From the NCBI GenBank assembly GCA_963817015.1, contig CAWFMV010000014.1:62001-126000 (forward strand): a DNA stretch of 64,000 nucleotides, read 5' to 3'. Positions 1-9,183 of this stretch are shown piece by piece. Position 1 is the first letter of the stretch. Each line of letters starts with the position of its first letter. The notes beneath the pieces are model-generated. The model was not told where the DNA came from. It was given only the letters and a program-made list of their open reading frames with translations, and searched no databases. This DNA comes from VAZQ01 sp963817015 (lineage in GTDB: Bacteria; Pseudomonadota; Alphaproteobacteria; Rhizobiales; Xanthobacteraceae). Position numbers and translations under genes: made by a program.

Positions 1-1
1 C

Positions 2-442
2 GGCGGCAATCCCAATCACGCTATCGCGCAACTCGCCGTCCCGCCGCCACCTCCGACCGGACCCTCATTCAATTTTGCGGGCTTGCGCAAAGGCGAGGTG
101 CCGATCGAAAGCACCAACGCGGTCAAGATGGTCGACTATGCGTTCAGTCCGTCGCGGATCACCGTAAGTACCGGCACGAAAGTGAGCTTCACCAACTCCG
201 GAGCGCAGCCACACAACGCGGCCGGCGCTGATGCGGGTGGCTGGGACACTGGCATGCTCAAGCAAGGCGAGGTTGCCAGCGTGACATTCAACAAGCCCGG
301 CACCTATTCGTTCATCTGTACGCCGCATCCGTTCATGATCGGGCAAGTGATCGTTACTGGCTCCGAGGTGTCGTCGCCGGCGGTGGTCGTAGAGCCGAAC
401 CCACGCCGGGCCGATGCGGCGGGTGAGCACGGACGGCACTGA
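2..442 (+). CDS. amicyanin-like cupredoxin domain, C-terminal part of a larger protein
   Basis: The frame is open from the left edge, so the true start lies outside the window. About residues 35-115 of the visible part form a small type 1 copper (cupredoxin) domain. The likely ligands are visible: a histidine in AQPHNAA, then the cluster CTPHPFM, which supplies Cys, His and Met in the spacing of amicyanin and plastocyanin. Proteins of this family carry single electrons in the periplasm. A proline run (PPPPP) precedes the domain and suggests a linker from an unseen N-terminal part. The tail after the domain is low-complexity and charged. The electron partner cannot be told from here. A partial cupredoxin is well supported; the nature of the whole protein is unknown. 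Confidence 0.75.
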   Translation, partial: GGNPNHAIAQLAVPPPPPTGPSFNFAGLRKGEVPIESTNAVKMVDYAFSPSRITVSTGTKVSFTNSGAQPHNAAGADAGGWDTGMLKQGEVASVTFNKPGTYSFICTPHPFMIGQVIVTGSEVSSPAVVVEPNPRRADAAGEHGRH

Positions 443-457
443 ACCTGCAAGTGGATC

Positions 458-564
458 GTCGTGCCTGCGCAAGCGGGGACCCAGTAAACACTGAACCGAA
501 AGATTTGCCTAAGTACTACAACAATCGCTCTCGAATGCTGGGTCCCCGTTTGCGCGGGGACGAC
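458..564. repeat. REP-like extragenic palindrome (family A)
   Basis: Two arms face each other: a left arm ending in 'gcgcaagcggggaccca' and a right arm starting 'tgggtccccgtttgcgcggg', about 50 bases apart. It lies between the cupredoxin stop and the convergent Bug gene, so it may also work as a bidirectional transcription end. Related copies occur at eight other intergenic sites in the window. Confidence 0.7.
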
Positions 565-585
565 ATCCGAGCAAGGTGCAAGGTC

Positions 586-1627
586 TCACTTCTTCAATGC
601 GCTGATCTCGTTGTAGTGCGTCACGACATCTTTTGGCGTCGCAGCAGCCTTTGCCAGCAGCGCACGCACTGCTTCGCCATCGATCGGGCTGATGTCGAGC
701 TTCGCCTTTCTGGCATCCTCAAGGAACGCAGGGTCCTGGCACATCGCCATGAAGGCTTTCTGCAGCGCTGCCGCGCGATCTGGCGGCAGGCCCGCCGGCG
801 CGACGAACGGCAGCGCCATGAAGAACGGCAGCTCGGCAAATTCCAAAAGTGCCAGCACCTTGGGATCGCGGGTCAGCTCGCGCCCGGTGGGCACATCGGG
901 CAGTTGCGGATGCCGCGTCGTGCGGCCGAACTGGATGAGCGGACGCACTGACTTGCTGGTCCACATCGCCGATTGGTTGGCGCTGATCGAGACGAGTCCG
1001 ATCACCTGGCCGTCGACCTCGTTCTTGCGCTGCGCTTCCGAGAGGGCGGCTGCCCCGACATAGCCGTCGACGACCGTGAGGTTGAGACCGAATGCGATCT
1101 TGGGGATCAGCGCAAACGTCAGATTGGTGTTGCCAGGAATGTCCGCTCCGATCCGCGCTGTGATGCCGGGCTTTTTCAGATCGTCCACGCGTCTTCGCCG
1201 GATGGGTGGCGTTTACGATCAGCATGTAGGCGTCGTCGGCGAACGACGACAGGCTGCCGAGCCAAGTAAGGGCCTGCGGGTCAAATTTCGCTTGTGGATC
1301 GCCCTGGATCGAGAGGAGCGGGACCGCGCGCTGGATGACCGCGATCACCGAGCCGTCGCGTGGCGCGCTTGTGGCAAAATCGTTGAGCAGGCCAAGGCCG
1401 CCATTGGCGGGCCGGTTCTGTGACGTGACCGCCGGCTGGCCCGGAATGAAGCGGCCGATGTGCCGCGCCACCAAGCGACCGGAGAGATCGTTGATGCCGC
1501 CGGTCGCGGTCGGGATGACGAGCGTGACGGTGCGTCCCTGATAGAACTGCTCCACCGGTTGCGCGCTGGCCGCTTGGATGATGGCAAGGCTGCAGAGCAG
1601 CGCGGCGGCTGCGTGATGAAATGCCAT
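586..1627 (-). CDS. Bug-family TTT solute-binding protein (one frameshift)
   Basis: Periplasmic binding protein of the Bug (TctC) family, which delivers carboxylates or similar small acids to TctAB-type permeases. A signal peptide of about 22 residues ending ASA precedes the mature start. The first beta strand is recognisable (VTLVIPTATGGINDLSGR) as is the family's PDVPTGREL-type segment near the C-terminus. The frame breaks once, near 1188, where an extra C in AAGACG[C]GTG separates the two halves. Removing it gives a continuous protein of about 346 residues, slightly long for the family. No TctA or TctB gene is adjacent. It is more divergent than the other Bug proteins here. The ligand is unknown. 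Confidence 0.8.
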
Positions 1628-1661
1628 CGTCGTTCTCCCGTCCGTTCAGTGCTGCTGGAGC

Positions 1662-2481
1662 CTAACGCATCTCCGGCGGCACCGGCAGCAATACCGACGC
1701 TTCGCGCGCCTTGGCGGCTGCGTCATTCGGCGGCAGGCTTTCGTCCCAGAGCTTGCCGACGAAGCGTGCGCCGGTGATGCCGTTGGAGAGTGGCGAGGCG
1801 AGCCACACGATGGGCGCGACCATCACGGAGGGTGGGAGGAGCGCGCGGCCGATGGCGGCGAGCTCCTTGCGCGAGGCCATGTGCACGAACTCGGTATCGG
1901 CGGCCCCGCCAGGAATGAGCGAGTTGACGGTGACGCCGGTGTCCTCGAGATCCTTCGCCCAGATCAGCGTCTCGGCCTCGATCGCGGCCTTGCTGACCCC
2001 ATAGGGCGAGTTCTGGCGCCGCTGCATGGTGGGCAGGCTGGTGGTGACGTTGACGATGCGGCCCCAGCCCGCCTTGACCAGCACGGGCGCGGCGGTGCGC
2101 GCCATCAGGAAGGTGCCGTTGACGTTGGTGTCGATGATCGCGCGCCAGATGTCGGGATCGGCCTCCCAGAATTTCAGCGACGTTGTGCGCGGCGAGGCTT
2201 CGAGCAGTGCCGGGCCTTTGCCGGCGTTGTTGACGAGCATGTGCAAGGCGCCGAAGCGTTTCACTGTCTCGGCGACGATGCGCTCGCAATCGGCCTGGAT
2301 CGTGATGTCGCCGGCGATCGTTGCGGCAGCGCCGGTGCGGGCGAGCGCATCCGCATCGACATCGGTGAACATCGACGCTCGCGCCGGCGCGAGCGAGGCC
2401 TTCGGCCATGGCGCGGCCGAGCCCGCGCGCCGCGCCGGTGACGATCGCGACCTTGCCGTCGAGGCGGATGGGATCAGGCAT
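1662..2481 (-). CDS. short-chain dehydrogenase/reductase (one frameshift)
   Basis: NAD(P)-dependent oxidoreductase of the SDR family. The N-terminus has the Rossmann motif TGAARGLGRA at about residues 16-25, then NNAGKG, and a catalytic-type Tyr-x3-Lys in YGVSK. One extra G near 2370 breaks the frame just after the first alpha helix; repaired, the protein is about 272 residues, typical for the family. The start lies a few bases after the stop of the upstream cytochrome c gene, so the two are probably cotranscribed and electrons from the reaction might reach that cytochrome, although this is only suggested by position. The substrate is unknown; the setting in an aromatic-degradation group suggests an alcohol or dihydrodiol. 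Confidence 0.8.
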
Positions 2482-2484
2482 TGA

Positions 2485-3000
2485 TCACTGCGCGCCGGGA
2501 AGCTCGCTGCACGAACGCACGCGCTCGCCCAGCGTCTCGAAGCACTCCTCGCGCGTAACCGGCCCGCGCCCGATGACCTTGGCGAGCAGATAGTCGGCAA
2601 TGACCTCGATGTCGCGCCGCGGCAGCGTCGTCGAAGGCGGCAGCGGCGGCGTGCGGCTGCCGAGCTCGGCCTCGGTCATGCCGTAGCAGCGCTGGTCGCT
2701 GTAGGCTTCCTCCTCGAAGTGGGGCATGGCGGTGCCGGGGATGCCGCAGCGAATGACGGTGATCAGTGTGGCGCGGTCGAGCTGGCTCTTGCGCAGATTG
2801 GCGGCACCGCCCGGCGACTGGCCGCCACCGGCGCCATCGCCGGCCCAGCCGTGGCAGTACTGGCAGTCAGCCTTCTCCAGGAACAGGCGGCGGCCGTGGC
2901 TGTAGTCCTGGGCGGATGCAGATGCGGCCGCAGCTGCCATCGCCACGGCCGTCAGAATCAGAACACGGAACGATCCGTACACAGCGCTACTCCCTTGCAC
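2485..3000 (-). CDS. secreted class I cytochrome c
   Basis: A 171-residue protein with a signal peptide of about 30 residues (hydrophobic stretch LILTAVAMAAAAASASA). The heme attachment motif CQYCH sits at residues 46-50, and Met92 in GTAMPHF is the likely distal ligand, giving a small single-heme cytochrome in the periplasm. After the heme domain there is a Cys-containing tail (RSCSELPGAQ). The gene is intact and lies directly upstream of the SDR gene with only 3 bases between stop and start. Neighbouring genes are catabolic, so it probably accepts electrons from a dehydrogenase in this cluster; the partner is not shown by the sequence. Confidence 0.85.
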   Translation of the reverse strand: MQGSSAVYGSFRVLILTAVAMAAAAASASAQDYSHGRRLFLEKADCQYCHGWAGDGAGGGQSPGGAANLRKSQLDRATLITVIRCGIPGTAMPHFEEEAYSDQRCYGMTEAELGSRTPPLPPSTTLPRRDIEVIADYLLAKVIGRGPVTREECFETLGERVRSCSELPGAQ

Positions 3001-3015
3001 GCATGGATGGCCGCG

Positions 3016-4012
3016 CTACTGATCCATCGCGCTCTTGGCGAAAATCTCGTCGAGCCTCATCAGCCGCGGCGTGAGCCCCTGCTCGAGCGAATATTGCGCA
3101 GCGGTCTCCAGGATCAGCCGGTTGGCCTTGATGCCGTGACGCAGCACCGGCTCGCGCAGCGCCTTGGCGGCCTCCTGCGAGATCGCGCCGGAGGCGACAT
3201 GGTAGTCGACATGCTCCATGCGCTGCGCGTCGGCGATCGCGTTGGCCTTGTCGAACGCCTTGAGCAGGTTGAGCACCACCCACGGATGCTTCTCGGCGAT
3301 TTCGCGCCGCACCACCATGCCGTGGTTGATCGGATAGATGGAGGTCTTGCGGTAGAAGCGCACGCCCTCCGCGATCGGATCGGGGAACAGCGTCTTGACG
3401 TCCGGATGGTTGTTCAGATCGATCTTGCTGCGGTCGACCAGGTTGTCGTGCCGGATGTAGTGAATGACGCGCTTCGAGCTCGCCCGACACCATCATCGAG
3501 CCGATGCTCTTCTCGATCGGGATCTGGTGGATGGTGACGCCGGGCGGCGGCTTGAAGCCGACGTGCCGCCGGCGTGGCTGTGGGTCGGCACCCGCTCCAT
3601 CCAGAATTCCATCTCGGTCTGCGTTGACGCCGAACTCGTGCTGCAGCACGCCGCGCGTCCAGAGCGCCGCGGTCTGCTGATATTCGGGCACGCCGACACG
3701 GCGGCCTTTGAGGTCGGCCGGCTTCTCGATCTCGGAGTCGCGGCGCACCAGGATCTCGGTGTGGAAGAATTTCCGCGTCGTGAAGATCGGCATGCCGACC
3801 CAGCGCTCGTCGCCGCCGGCGCGCGCCATCATCAGCGATGAGACCGACATCTCCGACACGTCGAAGTCGGCGAAGCGCAGCTGCCGCCAGAACATCTCCG
3901 ATGGGTGCAGGATGGTGGGGACGAGGTCGATGCCGTCGGGCTTCACGGTGCCGTCGAGGATCGGCCACGACCGCGGATTGGACGCGATGGCGAGACTGAG
4001 CTGAAGCTTCAT
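3016..4012 (-). CDS. 4,5-dihydroxyphthalate decarboxylase-like / ABC substrate-binding-fold protein (frameshifted)
   Basis: The protein resembles the Pht5 family: enzymes and binding proteins with a periplasmic-binding-protein fold, of which 4,5-dihydroxyphthalate decarboxylase is the known member. There is no signal peptide, which favours a cytoplasmic enzyme over a transporter component. Recognisable segments are the N-terminal LSLAIASNPRSWPILDGTV, a domain with MEFWMERVPTHSH and a C-terminal domain with KTSIYPINHG. Breaks near 3625, 3560 and 3475 must be repaired to join these; then the protein is about 330 residues, the family length. The change near 3560 needs either two extra bases or one missing base. 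It precedes the cytochrome c and follows the double VOC gene on the same strand. Confidence 0.65.
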
Positions 4013-4129
4013 GCGGGCCTTTACGGGCTTGAAGGGAGGGCGCGCAGGATCGCCCGCGCGCTTGATGTGGCCGAACTTTCGGCGCGCCCGTTCGCCCGGT
4101 CAAGCCCCTCAAACTGAGCGTGCGGCGCT

Positions 4130-4927
4130 TTAGGCGTGCGCTGCCGCGGGTGCACTACCGACAGTCTGGTAACGGCCGGGCTCGATGCACTCGACGATGG
4201 TGCGGTCGGGCGCACGGAAGCGCAGGGTCGGGGCGCCGGGCTTCGACAGGATCTCTCCGCCGTGTTTCTTGATGACCTCGGCGAACGCCTCGCGGTCGGC
4301 GACCTCGAGGCCCCAATGATGGATGCACGGGCCGGCGCCGGCAAGCATCGCGCCCTCGCGGTCGTCGCGGTCCCACTTCATCAGCGCGATGTCGAGATTG
4401 CCGTCGGTCAGATGGCGGGAGACGTGATCGCCATGCTGCGAGGTGCCGCGCACCTTGAAGCCGAACACGTCCGTGTAGAACTTCGTGGCCTGCTCGATGT
4501 CGTTCACCTTCAGCGCCAGATGCACGATGCGCGCCTTGGGGCTCCGCTCACGCAGCTTGTAGCGGCCAACGTTGACAAGCTCCGCCATGCAGCCGTCGGG
4601 CGCGCGGAACTTGAGCGCGCCTTCCTCCTTGTCGGAGAAGATCGAGCCGCCGCTCTGCTCGATCGTGCCGCTCATCGCATCGCGATCCTCGACCTCGATG
4701 CCGAAGTGATGAATGCAGGGCCCGGGCCCCGAGAGCTTCGCCTCCGGCTCGTCCTCGCTGTCGTAGGTCATCAGCGCGAGATCGATGGTGCCTTCGGTCA
4801 TGTGGCGCGAGGTGTGGCCGCGCGCATGGCCGGTCTTGAGCTGGTAGATGCCGAAGACGTCCTCGTAGAACTTGGTGGACTTTTCCAGGTCCTCGACCTT
4901 GAGCGCGATGTGGACGATACGAGCCAT
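4130..4927 (-). CDS. tandem VOC (glyoxalase/extradiol dioxygenase fold) protein
   Basis: Intact 265-residue protein made of two similar VOC domains (about residues 1-115 and 128-255). Each begins ARIVHIALKV or ARIVHLALKV and contains a CIHHFG or CIHHWG metal-site-type segment and an RAPDG or RAPDR strand near its end. Proteins of this fold bind a divalent metal and include glyoxalases, extradiol dioxygenases and fosfomycin-resistance enzymes. I chose the start at 4927 because an AGGAGG ribosome site lies just before it, between an upstream in-frame ATG and this one. The gene sits between the LigB-like dioxygenase and the dihydroxyphthalate-decarboxylase-like gene, so a role in aromatic ring breakdown is likely. 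The exact reaction is unknown. Confidence 0.8.
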   Translation of the reverse strand: MARIVHIALKVEDLEKSTKFYEDVFGIYQLKTGHARGHTSRHMTEGTIDLALMTYDSEDEPEAKLSGPGPCIHHFGIEVEDRDAMSGTIEQSGGSIFSDKEEGALKFRAPDGCMAELVNVGRYKLRERSPKARIVHLALKVNDIEQATKFYTDVFGFKVRGTSQHGDHVSRHLTDGNLDIALMKWDRDDREGAMLAGAGPCIHHWGLEVADREAFAEVIKKHGGEILSKPGAPTLRFRAPDRTIVECIEPGRYQTVGSAPAAAHA

Positions 4928-5048
4928 GGGGATCCTCCTCATTGTCGGGCGCTGTGATCTCAGAGACTGCTTATAAGCTGGCTGTCGTCGCCGCGAAAGC
5001 GGGAACCTGTCGCGACTTTACACCCCGTTTACGCCAAGCTCAGCGTCG

Positions 5049-5164
5049 TAGGATGGGTTGAGCCATTAGCGCGTTTACGCGCGTCTTTCGACGCGCGATG
5101 GCGAAACCCATCATGGGCTCAATCGATCCCGACGACGGGTTTCGCAAGAGCTCAACCCATCCTA
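5049..5164. repeat. MITE-like nested inverted repeat
   Basis: A 14-base terminal inverted repeat (taggatgggttgag at 5049-5062, its complement at 5151-5164) encloses a second inverted pair (gcgaaaccc at 5101-5109, gggtttcgc at 5137-5145). No protein is encoded. The structure suits a small non-autonomous mobile repeat of about 116 bases. It fills the gap between the double VOC gene and the LigB-like gene. Confidence 0.65.
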
Positions 5165-5175
5165 TGAAGCCTGGC

Positions 5176-6177
5176 CTACGCCCAGGTCGCGAAGCTCAAT
5201 CCGGTGCCGGTTCCGGCGGGCGTTCGATAGCCGGGCACATATTCGAACCAGTTGAGGTCGAGGTGCTCGACCGCGCCTGCGACCGCCACCCAGTTGAGGA
5301 TTTCCGACGATGCCGGCATGCAGCTTGTTGCGCGGCAGGCGTCTTGAGGAATTGTGCGTCCTTGTCGGCGCAGGCCTTGAGGATCGCGCGGTCGAAATCC
5401 TCGTCGACCAGGAAGTGGCTCAGGCCGCCGGAGGCGAGCACGCCGACGCGCGCTTCGCCGGGAAAGCTTTCCACCACCTTGCGGATGGCCTGGCCGAACT
5501 CGTAGCAGCGGCGCGGCCGCGGCTGGTTCGGCGGGAAGTAGGTGTTGAGGAAGATCGGCACGGCCGCGACCGGCTTCGTCGGATCCATCACGCGGCGGTG
5601 CACATAGGCAATGGCGTGGCCTTCGCCTTCGCCCTCCGGCAGGCACTTCGAGGCGCCGATGTCGAAGCCTGCCTCCATCAGCTCGTCGATCAGGTGCATC
5701 GCGAGGCCCGCATGCACCGGATAGTCGCGCGGGCCTTCGTCCTCGAAGAAAGCCCTGCCGGTTCTGCACGTACCATTCGGGAAAGCGCTTGCGGTATTCC
5801 TCGTGCTGCTCGTTGCTGTTGCGGATGGTGTCGCCGTAATAGATCGCGAACGCCGGCCGGCAATCCTCCTTGTAGCTCTCGTTCTGGTCGTCGCCGATCA
5901 CGATCAGCGCATCGAGCTTGGCGCTGGCGAGCGTCTGTGCCACATGCTTGATGCCGGCGCGCGCGACGTTCTGGCGCTCGACCAGGTGCTCGGGCGCCAC
6001 CATGTGGGCGAGCTTCGGATCGGCCTTCTCCAGCAGATCGCCGTAGGTGACCGGGCGGCCTTCCTTGTCGCGATGCTTGATCTTCTGGTCGGTCTCGATG
6101 AAGCGCTGCAGCGTCTCGTCGGAGGCGAGCAGCATGGGCGTGTGCGATGTTCCGAGCCCGAGCACGATCTTGGCCAT
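5176..6177 (-). CDS. class III extradiol ring-cleavage dioxygenase, LigB-type (frameshifted)
   Basis: Ring-cleaving dioxygenase of the LigB / protocatechuate 4,5-dioxygenase beta class, which uses Fe(II) to open catechol-type rings next to the hydroxyls. Visible hallmarks are GLGTSHTPMLL near the N-terminus with a metal-type His, GDDQNE at about residue 105, and ASGGLSHF. Three single-base insertions are inferred (near 5750, 5330 and 5305); after removal the protein is about 332 residues and ends ...YVPGYRTPAGTGTG followed by SFATWA. The start ATG at 6177 is preceded by many codons in frame that are not conserved. Together with the decarboxylase-like and VOC genes downstream it points to degradation of a protocatechuate- or gallate-like intermediate. 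The substrate is inferred. Confidence 0.75.
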   Translation of the reverse strand: MAKIVLGLGTSHTPMLLASDETLQRFIETDQKIKHRDKEGRPVTYGDLLEKADPKLAHMVAPEHLVERQNVARAGIKHVAQTLASAKLDALIVIGDDQNESYKEDCRPAFAIYYGDTIRNSNEQHEEYRKRFPEWYVQNRQGFLRGRRPARLSGACGPRDAPDRRADGGRLRHRRLEVPAGGRRRRPRHCLCAPPRDGSDEAGRGRADLPQHLLPAEPAAAAPLLRVRPGHPQGGGKLSRRSARRRARLRRPEPLPGRRGFRPRDPQGLRRQGRTIPQDACRATSCMPASSEILNWVAVAGAVEHLDLNWFEYVPGYRTPAGTGTGLSFATWA

Positions 6178-6287
6178 CGTTTGGTCCTGCGTGGTTCTAC
6201 ATGTTCTCTGCTGCTCCCTCGCAGTATCCGTATCTTCGCGGGTCAGGCGGGGGAGCCGTGGTGACAACAACATCAGACTGCGTTTAT

Positions 6288-7284
6288 TCAATCGAGCTTG
6301 ATGTTCGCGGCTTTGCCGACCGCCCGCCATTTCTGGATGAGGCGCGATAATGGCGGCGAACTCCTCGGGCGAGCCCGGCCGCGGTGACCACGCCGAGTTT
6401 GGCCATGGTGGCGGGCATCTCGGGTGTTCGCAGCGCCTCGTTGATTGCCGCATTCAGCAGATTGACGATAGGCGTCGGTGTCGTGGCCGGCGCTTCGATG
6501 CCGATAAACCGGTAGCACCTCGTAGTCCGGGACGCCCGGCTTCGATCATGGTCGGGATATTGGGCGCAAGCGGCGAGCGCGCGCGGCTCGTCACGCCAAC
6601 GCGCGCAGCTTTCCCTCGCGAATCAGCGGAAGCAGGATTGCAACGTTCTCGAACGTCATGTGCACGGCTTGGCTGAGGACCGCAGTCACCGACTCGCCGC
6701 CGCTGCGATACGGGACACCAACAAGTTTGGTGCCGGTGCCCAGCACTGAACAACTCACCCGCCAGATGCGTGAGACGACCAGTGCCCACCTGGGCATAGT
6801 TGAACCTGCCCGGATTGGCCTTGGCGGCGGCGATCACGTCGCTGACCGATGTCCACGGTGACGAGGGATGCACGACCAGAATCTGAAATCCCTCCGATGA
6901 ACAACGCGACCGGAGCGATGTCCCTCGTGGGGTCGTAGCCGACGTTGGAGGACAAGGCCGGCAGCACGCCGAGCATGGCGGAGCCGCCAGACAACAGCGT
7001 GTAGCCGTCGGGGGCGGCCTTGCGATCACCTCGCGCGTGCCGAGCGCGCCGGCGGCGCCCGGCCGGTTCTCGACCACGACCGGCTGGCCGAGCTTGGGCA
7101 GGATTTGTGATGCCAGACGCGCCGGGACGTCGGTTGGGCCCCCGGCTGCCGATGGCACGATGATCTTGATCGGCTTGCTGGGATATACGCTCGCGCCTTC
7201 GGCATTGCCGGGGCGGCTCGATAGCAATGCGGCCGCTGCCGCTGACGTTGCGAGACTGAGGATTTGTCGACGAGTCTGGGACAT
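6288..7284 (-). pseudogene. Bug-family TTT solute-binding protein, heavily frame-broken
   Basis: A Bug-family binding protein in at least seven frame pieces: signal region SLATSAAAAALLSS, then PIKIIVPSAAGGPTDVPARL, APDGYTLL, GFQILVVHPSSPW, VPYRSGGESVTAVLSQAVH and the end KWRAVGKAANIKLD. Every piece matches the intact paralogue at 9184-10167, which ends KWQAVGKAANVKID. Unlike most other broken genes here, the breaks are a mix of one extra base (for example near 6890 and 6545) and one missing base (near 7020 and 6600). It could be a decayed copy or an intact gene hit by read errors; the density favours the pseudogene call only weakly. It is transcribed away from the divergent regulator at 7445. 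Confidence 0.75.
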
Positions 7285-7444
7285 GGCGATCTCCACTAGC
7301 GTGCGGCCGCTTGCGATCCAACGGGCCGTATCGCTGGCGTGTGAGCGCTGGCGCAGACGATGTCGTGAAAGGGCGGGTGCAAAGCGGCTGAAAAAGTGTG
7401 AAACTTCCTGAAACCGGCCAGGGCCGACCGCCAAGGAGCCGTCC

Positions 7445-9182
7445 ATGGATCAGATCGCCCAGAGGGTCTATTGGTTTGAAGGGTTTACCGTCGATGTGTT
7501 GCGCCGGTGCCTGCGGCAGGACGGTCGAACACTGGACCTGCGCCCAAAGAGCTTCGACGTCCTCGTGCTGCTTGATCGAAAGTCCCGCAAGGGTCGTCAC
7601 CAAGGACGAGATCATCGAGGCGGTATGGCCGGACGTCACGGTGACTGATGAATCGCTGACCCGCTGCATCAGCGACGTCCGGTCGGTGCTCGGCGACAGC
7701 GACCAGAAGATCATCAAGACCATTCCAAGACGGGGCTACCTGTTCGCGGCGCCGGTCTCTCGCGGGCCCGGGGATTCGGATGTAGAGATGCCTACTGGCT
7801 CGGTGCCGACTGAGCCTTCCGCGAATGTGGCAGACCGGCAGCCGACTTACCTAGCCGCTATGCGAGCGGTGGCCGGCGGCGGGGCGAGATGGCTAGTGCT
7901 TGGCTGCCTGGTCCTTGCCGTTGCGATCGGGGCGGGCGTCTTTTTCTCGCGGCCGCCAAATTCTCCGGCCATCGCGGATCGACCGTCAGTCGCGGTCATG
8001 CCATTTGCCAACGCAAGCGGCGATTCGCGACAGGACTATTTCAGCGACGGGATTTCGGAGAACCTGACAACCGGCTTGTCCCGTTTCGCCAGCCTCTTCG
8101 TCATCACGCGCGATTCCGCGTTCAAGTACAAGGGCCAGCACTTTGACGCCAAACAGGTCGGGAAGGATCTGGGCGTTCGCTATCTGCTGCAAGGCAGCAT
8201 TCGTACTGACAGCGAACGATTGCGGATCACCGCGCAGCTCGTCGACACCGACAGCGGCAAACAGCTCTGGGGCGAGAACTATGACCGCGATCTGTCGGGC
8301 CTGTTCGCCGTGCAGGATGAGGTGACACAGAAGATCGTGCTGACGCTGGTCTCGCGGATCAGCAAGACCGAGCTGGAGCGCACGTTGCAGAAATCGCCGC
8401 AGTCATTGGCGGCATACGAGGCTCATTTGCGCGCCAATGCGTTGATCCGCAATCTCGATCGCGATCGTGCCGCGGTTGCCCAGGCGCGGGCATTCTATCA
8501 GCAGGCACTGCGCTCCGACCCGCGGTATGCGCCTGCGATTCAGGGCCTCGCCAATACCGAGTTCATCTTGTGGACTACGCCGTGTCCCGGCCAAGCGGAT
8601 GGTTGCGAGTACCGACAACAGGCGGTCCTCGATCGCGCCCTTTCGCTGGCACAAGAGGCGGTCGAGCTCGATGGCACGCTATCGGAAGCTCATGCCACGC
8701 TCGCGTGGATCCTGCGATGGCACGGTCGCGACGGAGAAGCGGCCACAGAATTTGCGCGGGCAATCGAGATCAATCCGAATTTCGTCGACGGACGCTATGG
8801 TCTGATGTTGTCGCACTGGGGGCGCGCGCCGGAAGCGATCGAATACATGAAGCGGATCATGAAGCTCGATCCGCTCTATCCACCCGTCTACATGTATTGG
8901 CTTGGCAAGGGTTACTTCTTTGTCGGCAACTACCAGGAATCGATCGATCTGGTACGGGCGGCGGCCGCTCGATTGCCGAGCAGCCTGCCGCCGCAGGTCA
9001 TGCTCGGTGCCGTTGCGGCGAAGCTCGGTCGCATGGACGAAGCAAAGACCGCAATCGCTGGCGCGCTACGGCTCAATCCTGACCTGACAATTACCGAGCA
9101 TCTCAAGTTCATGAATTTGGTCAAGCCAGAGGATGCCGAGCGGTTCGCAGACGGCATGCGCAAGGCAGGCCTGCCGGAATAG
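7445..9182 (+). CDS. CadC-type winged-helix regulator with TM, TolB-like and TPR domains (one frameshift)
   Basis: Membrane-anchored transcriptional regulator. The N-terminal 100 residues form an OmpR/CadC-type winged helix (LRPKSFDVLVLL, VTDESLTRCISDVR, KTIPRRGYLF). One hydrophobic segment follows at about residue 155 (WLVLGCLVLAVAIGAGVFF), then a TolB-amino-terminal-like domain (PFANASGDSRQDYFSDGI) and several TPR repeats to the end. One extra T near 7573 (CTGCT[T]GATCG) splits the winged helix between two frames; without it the protein has 578 residues. The long cytoplasmic-to-periplasmic layout suggests direct signal-to-DNA control without a kinase. It is divergent from one Bug gene and its stop lies one base from the stop of another, so those are candidate targets. 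Confidence 0.85.
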
Positions 9183-9183
9183 C

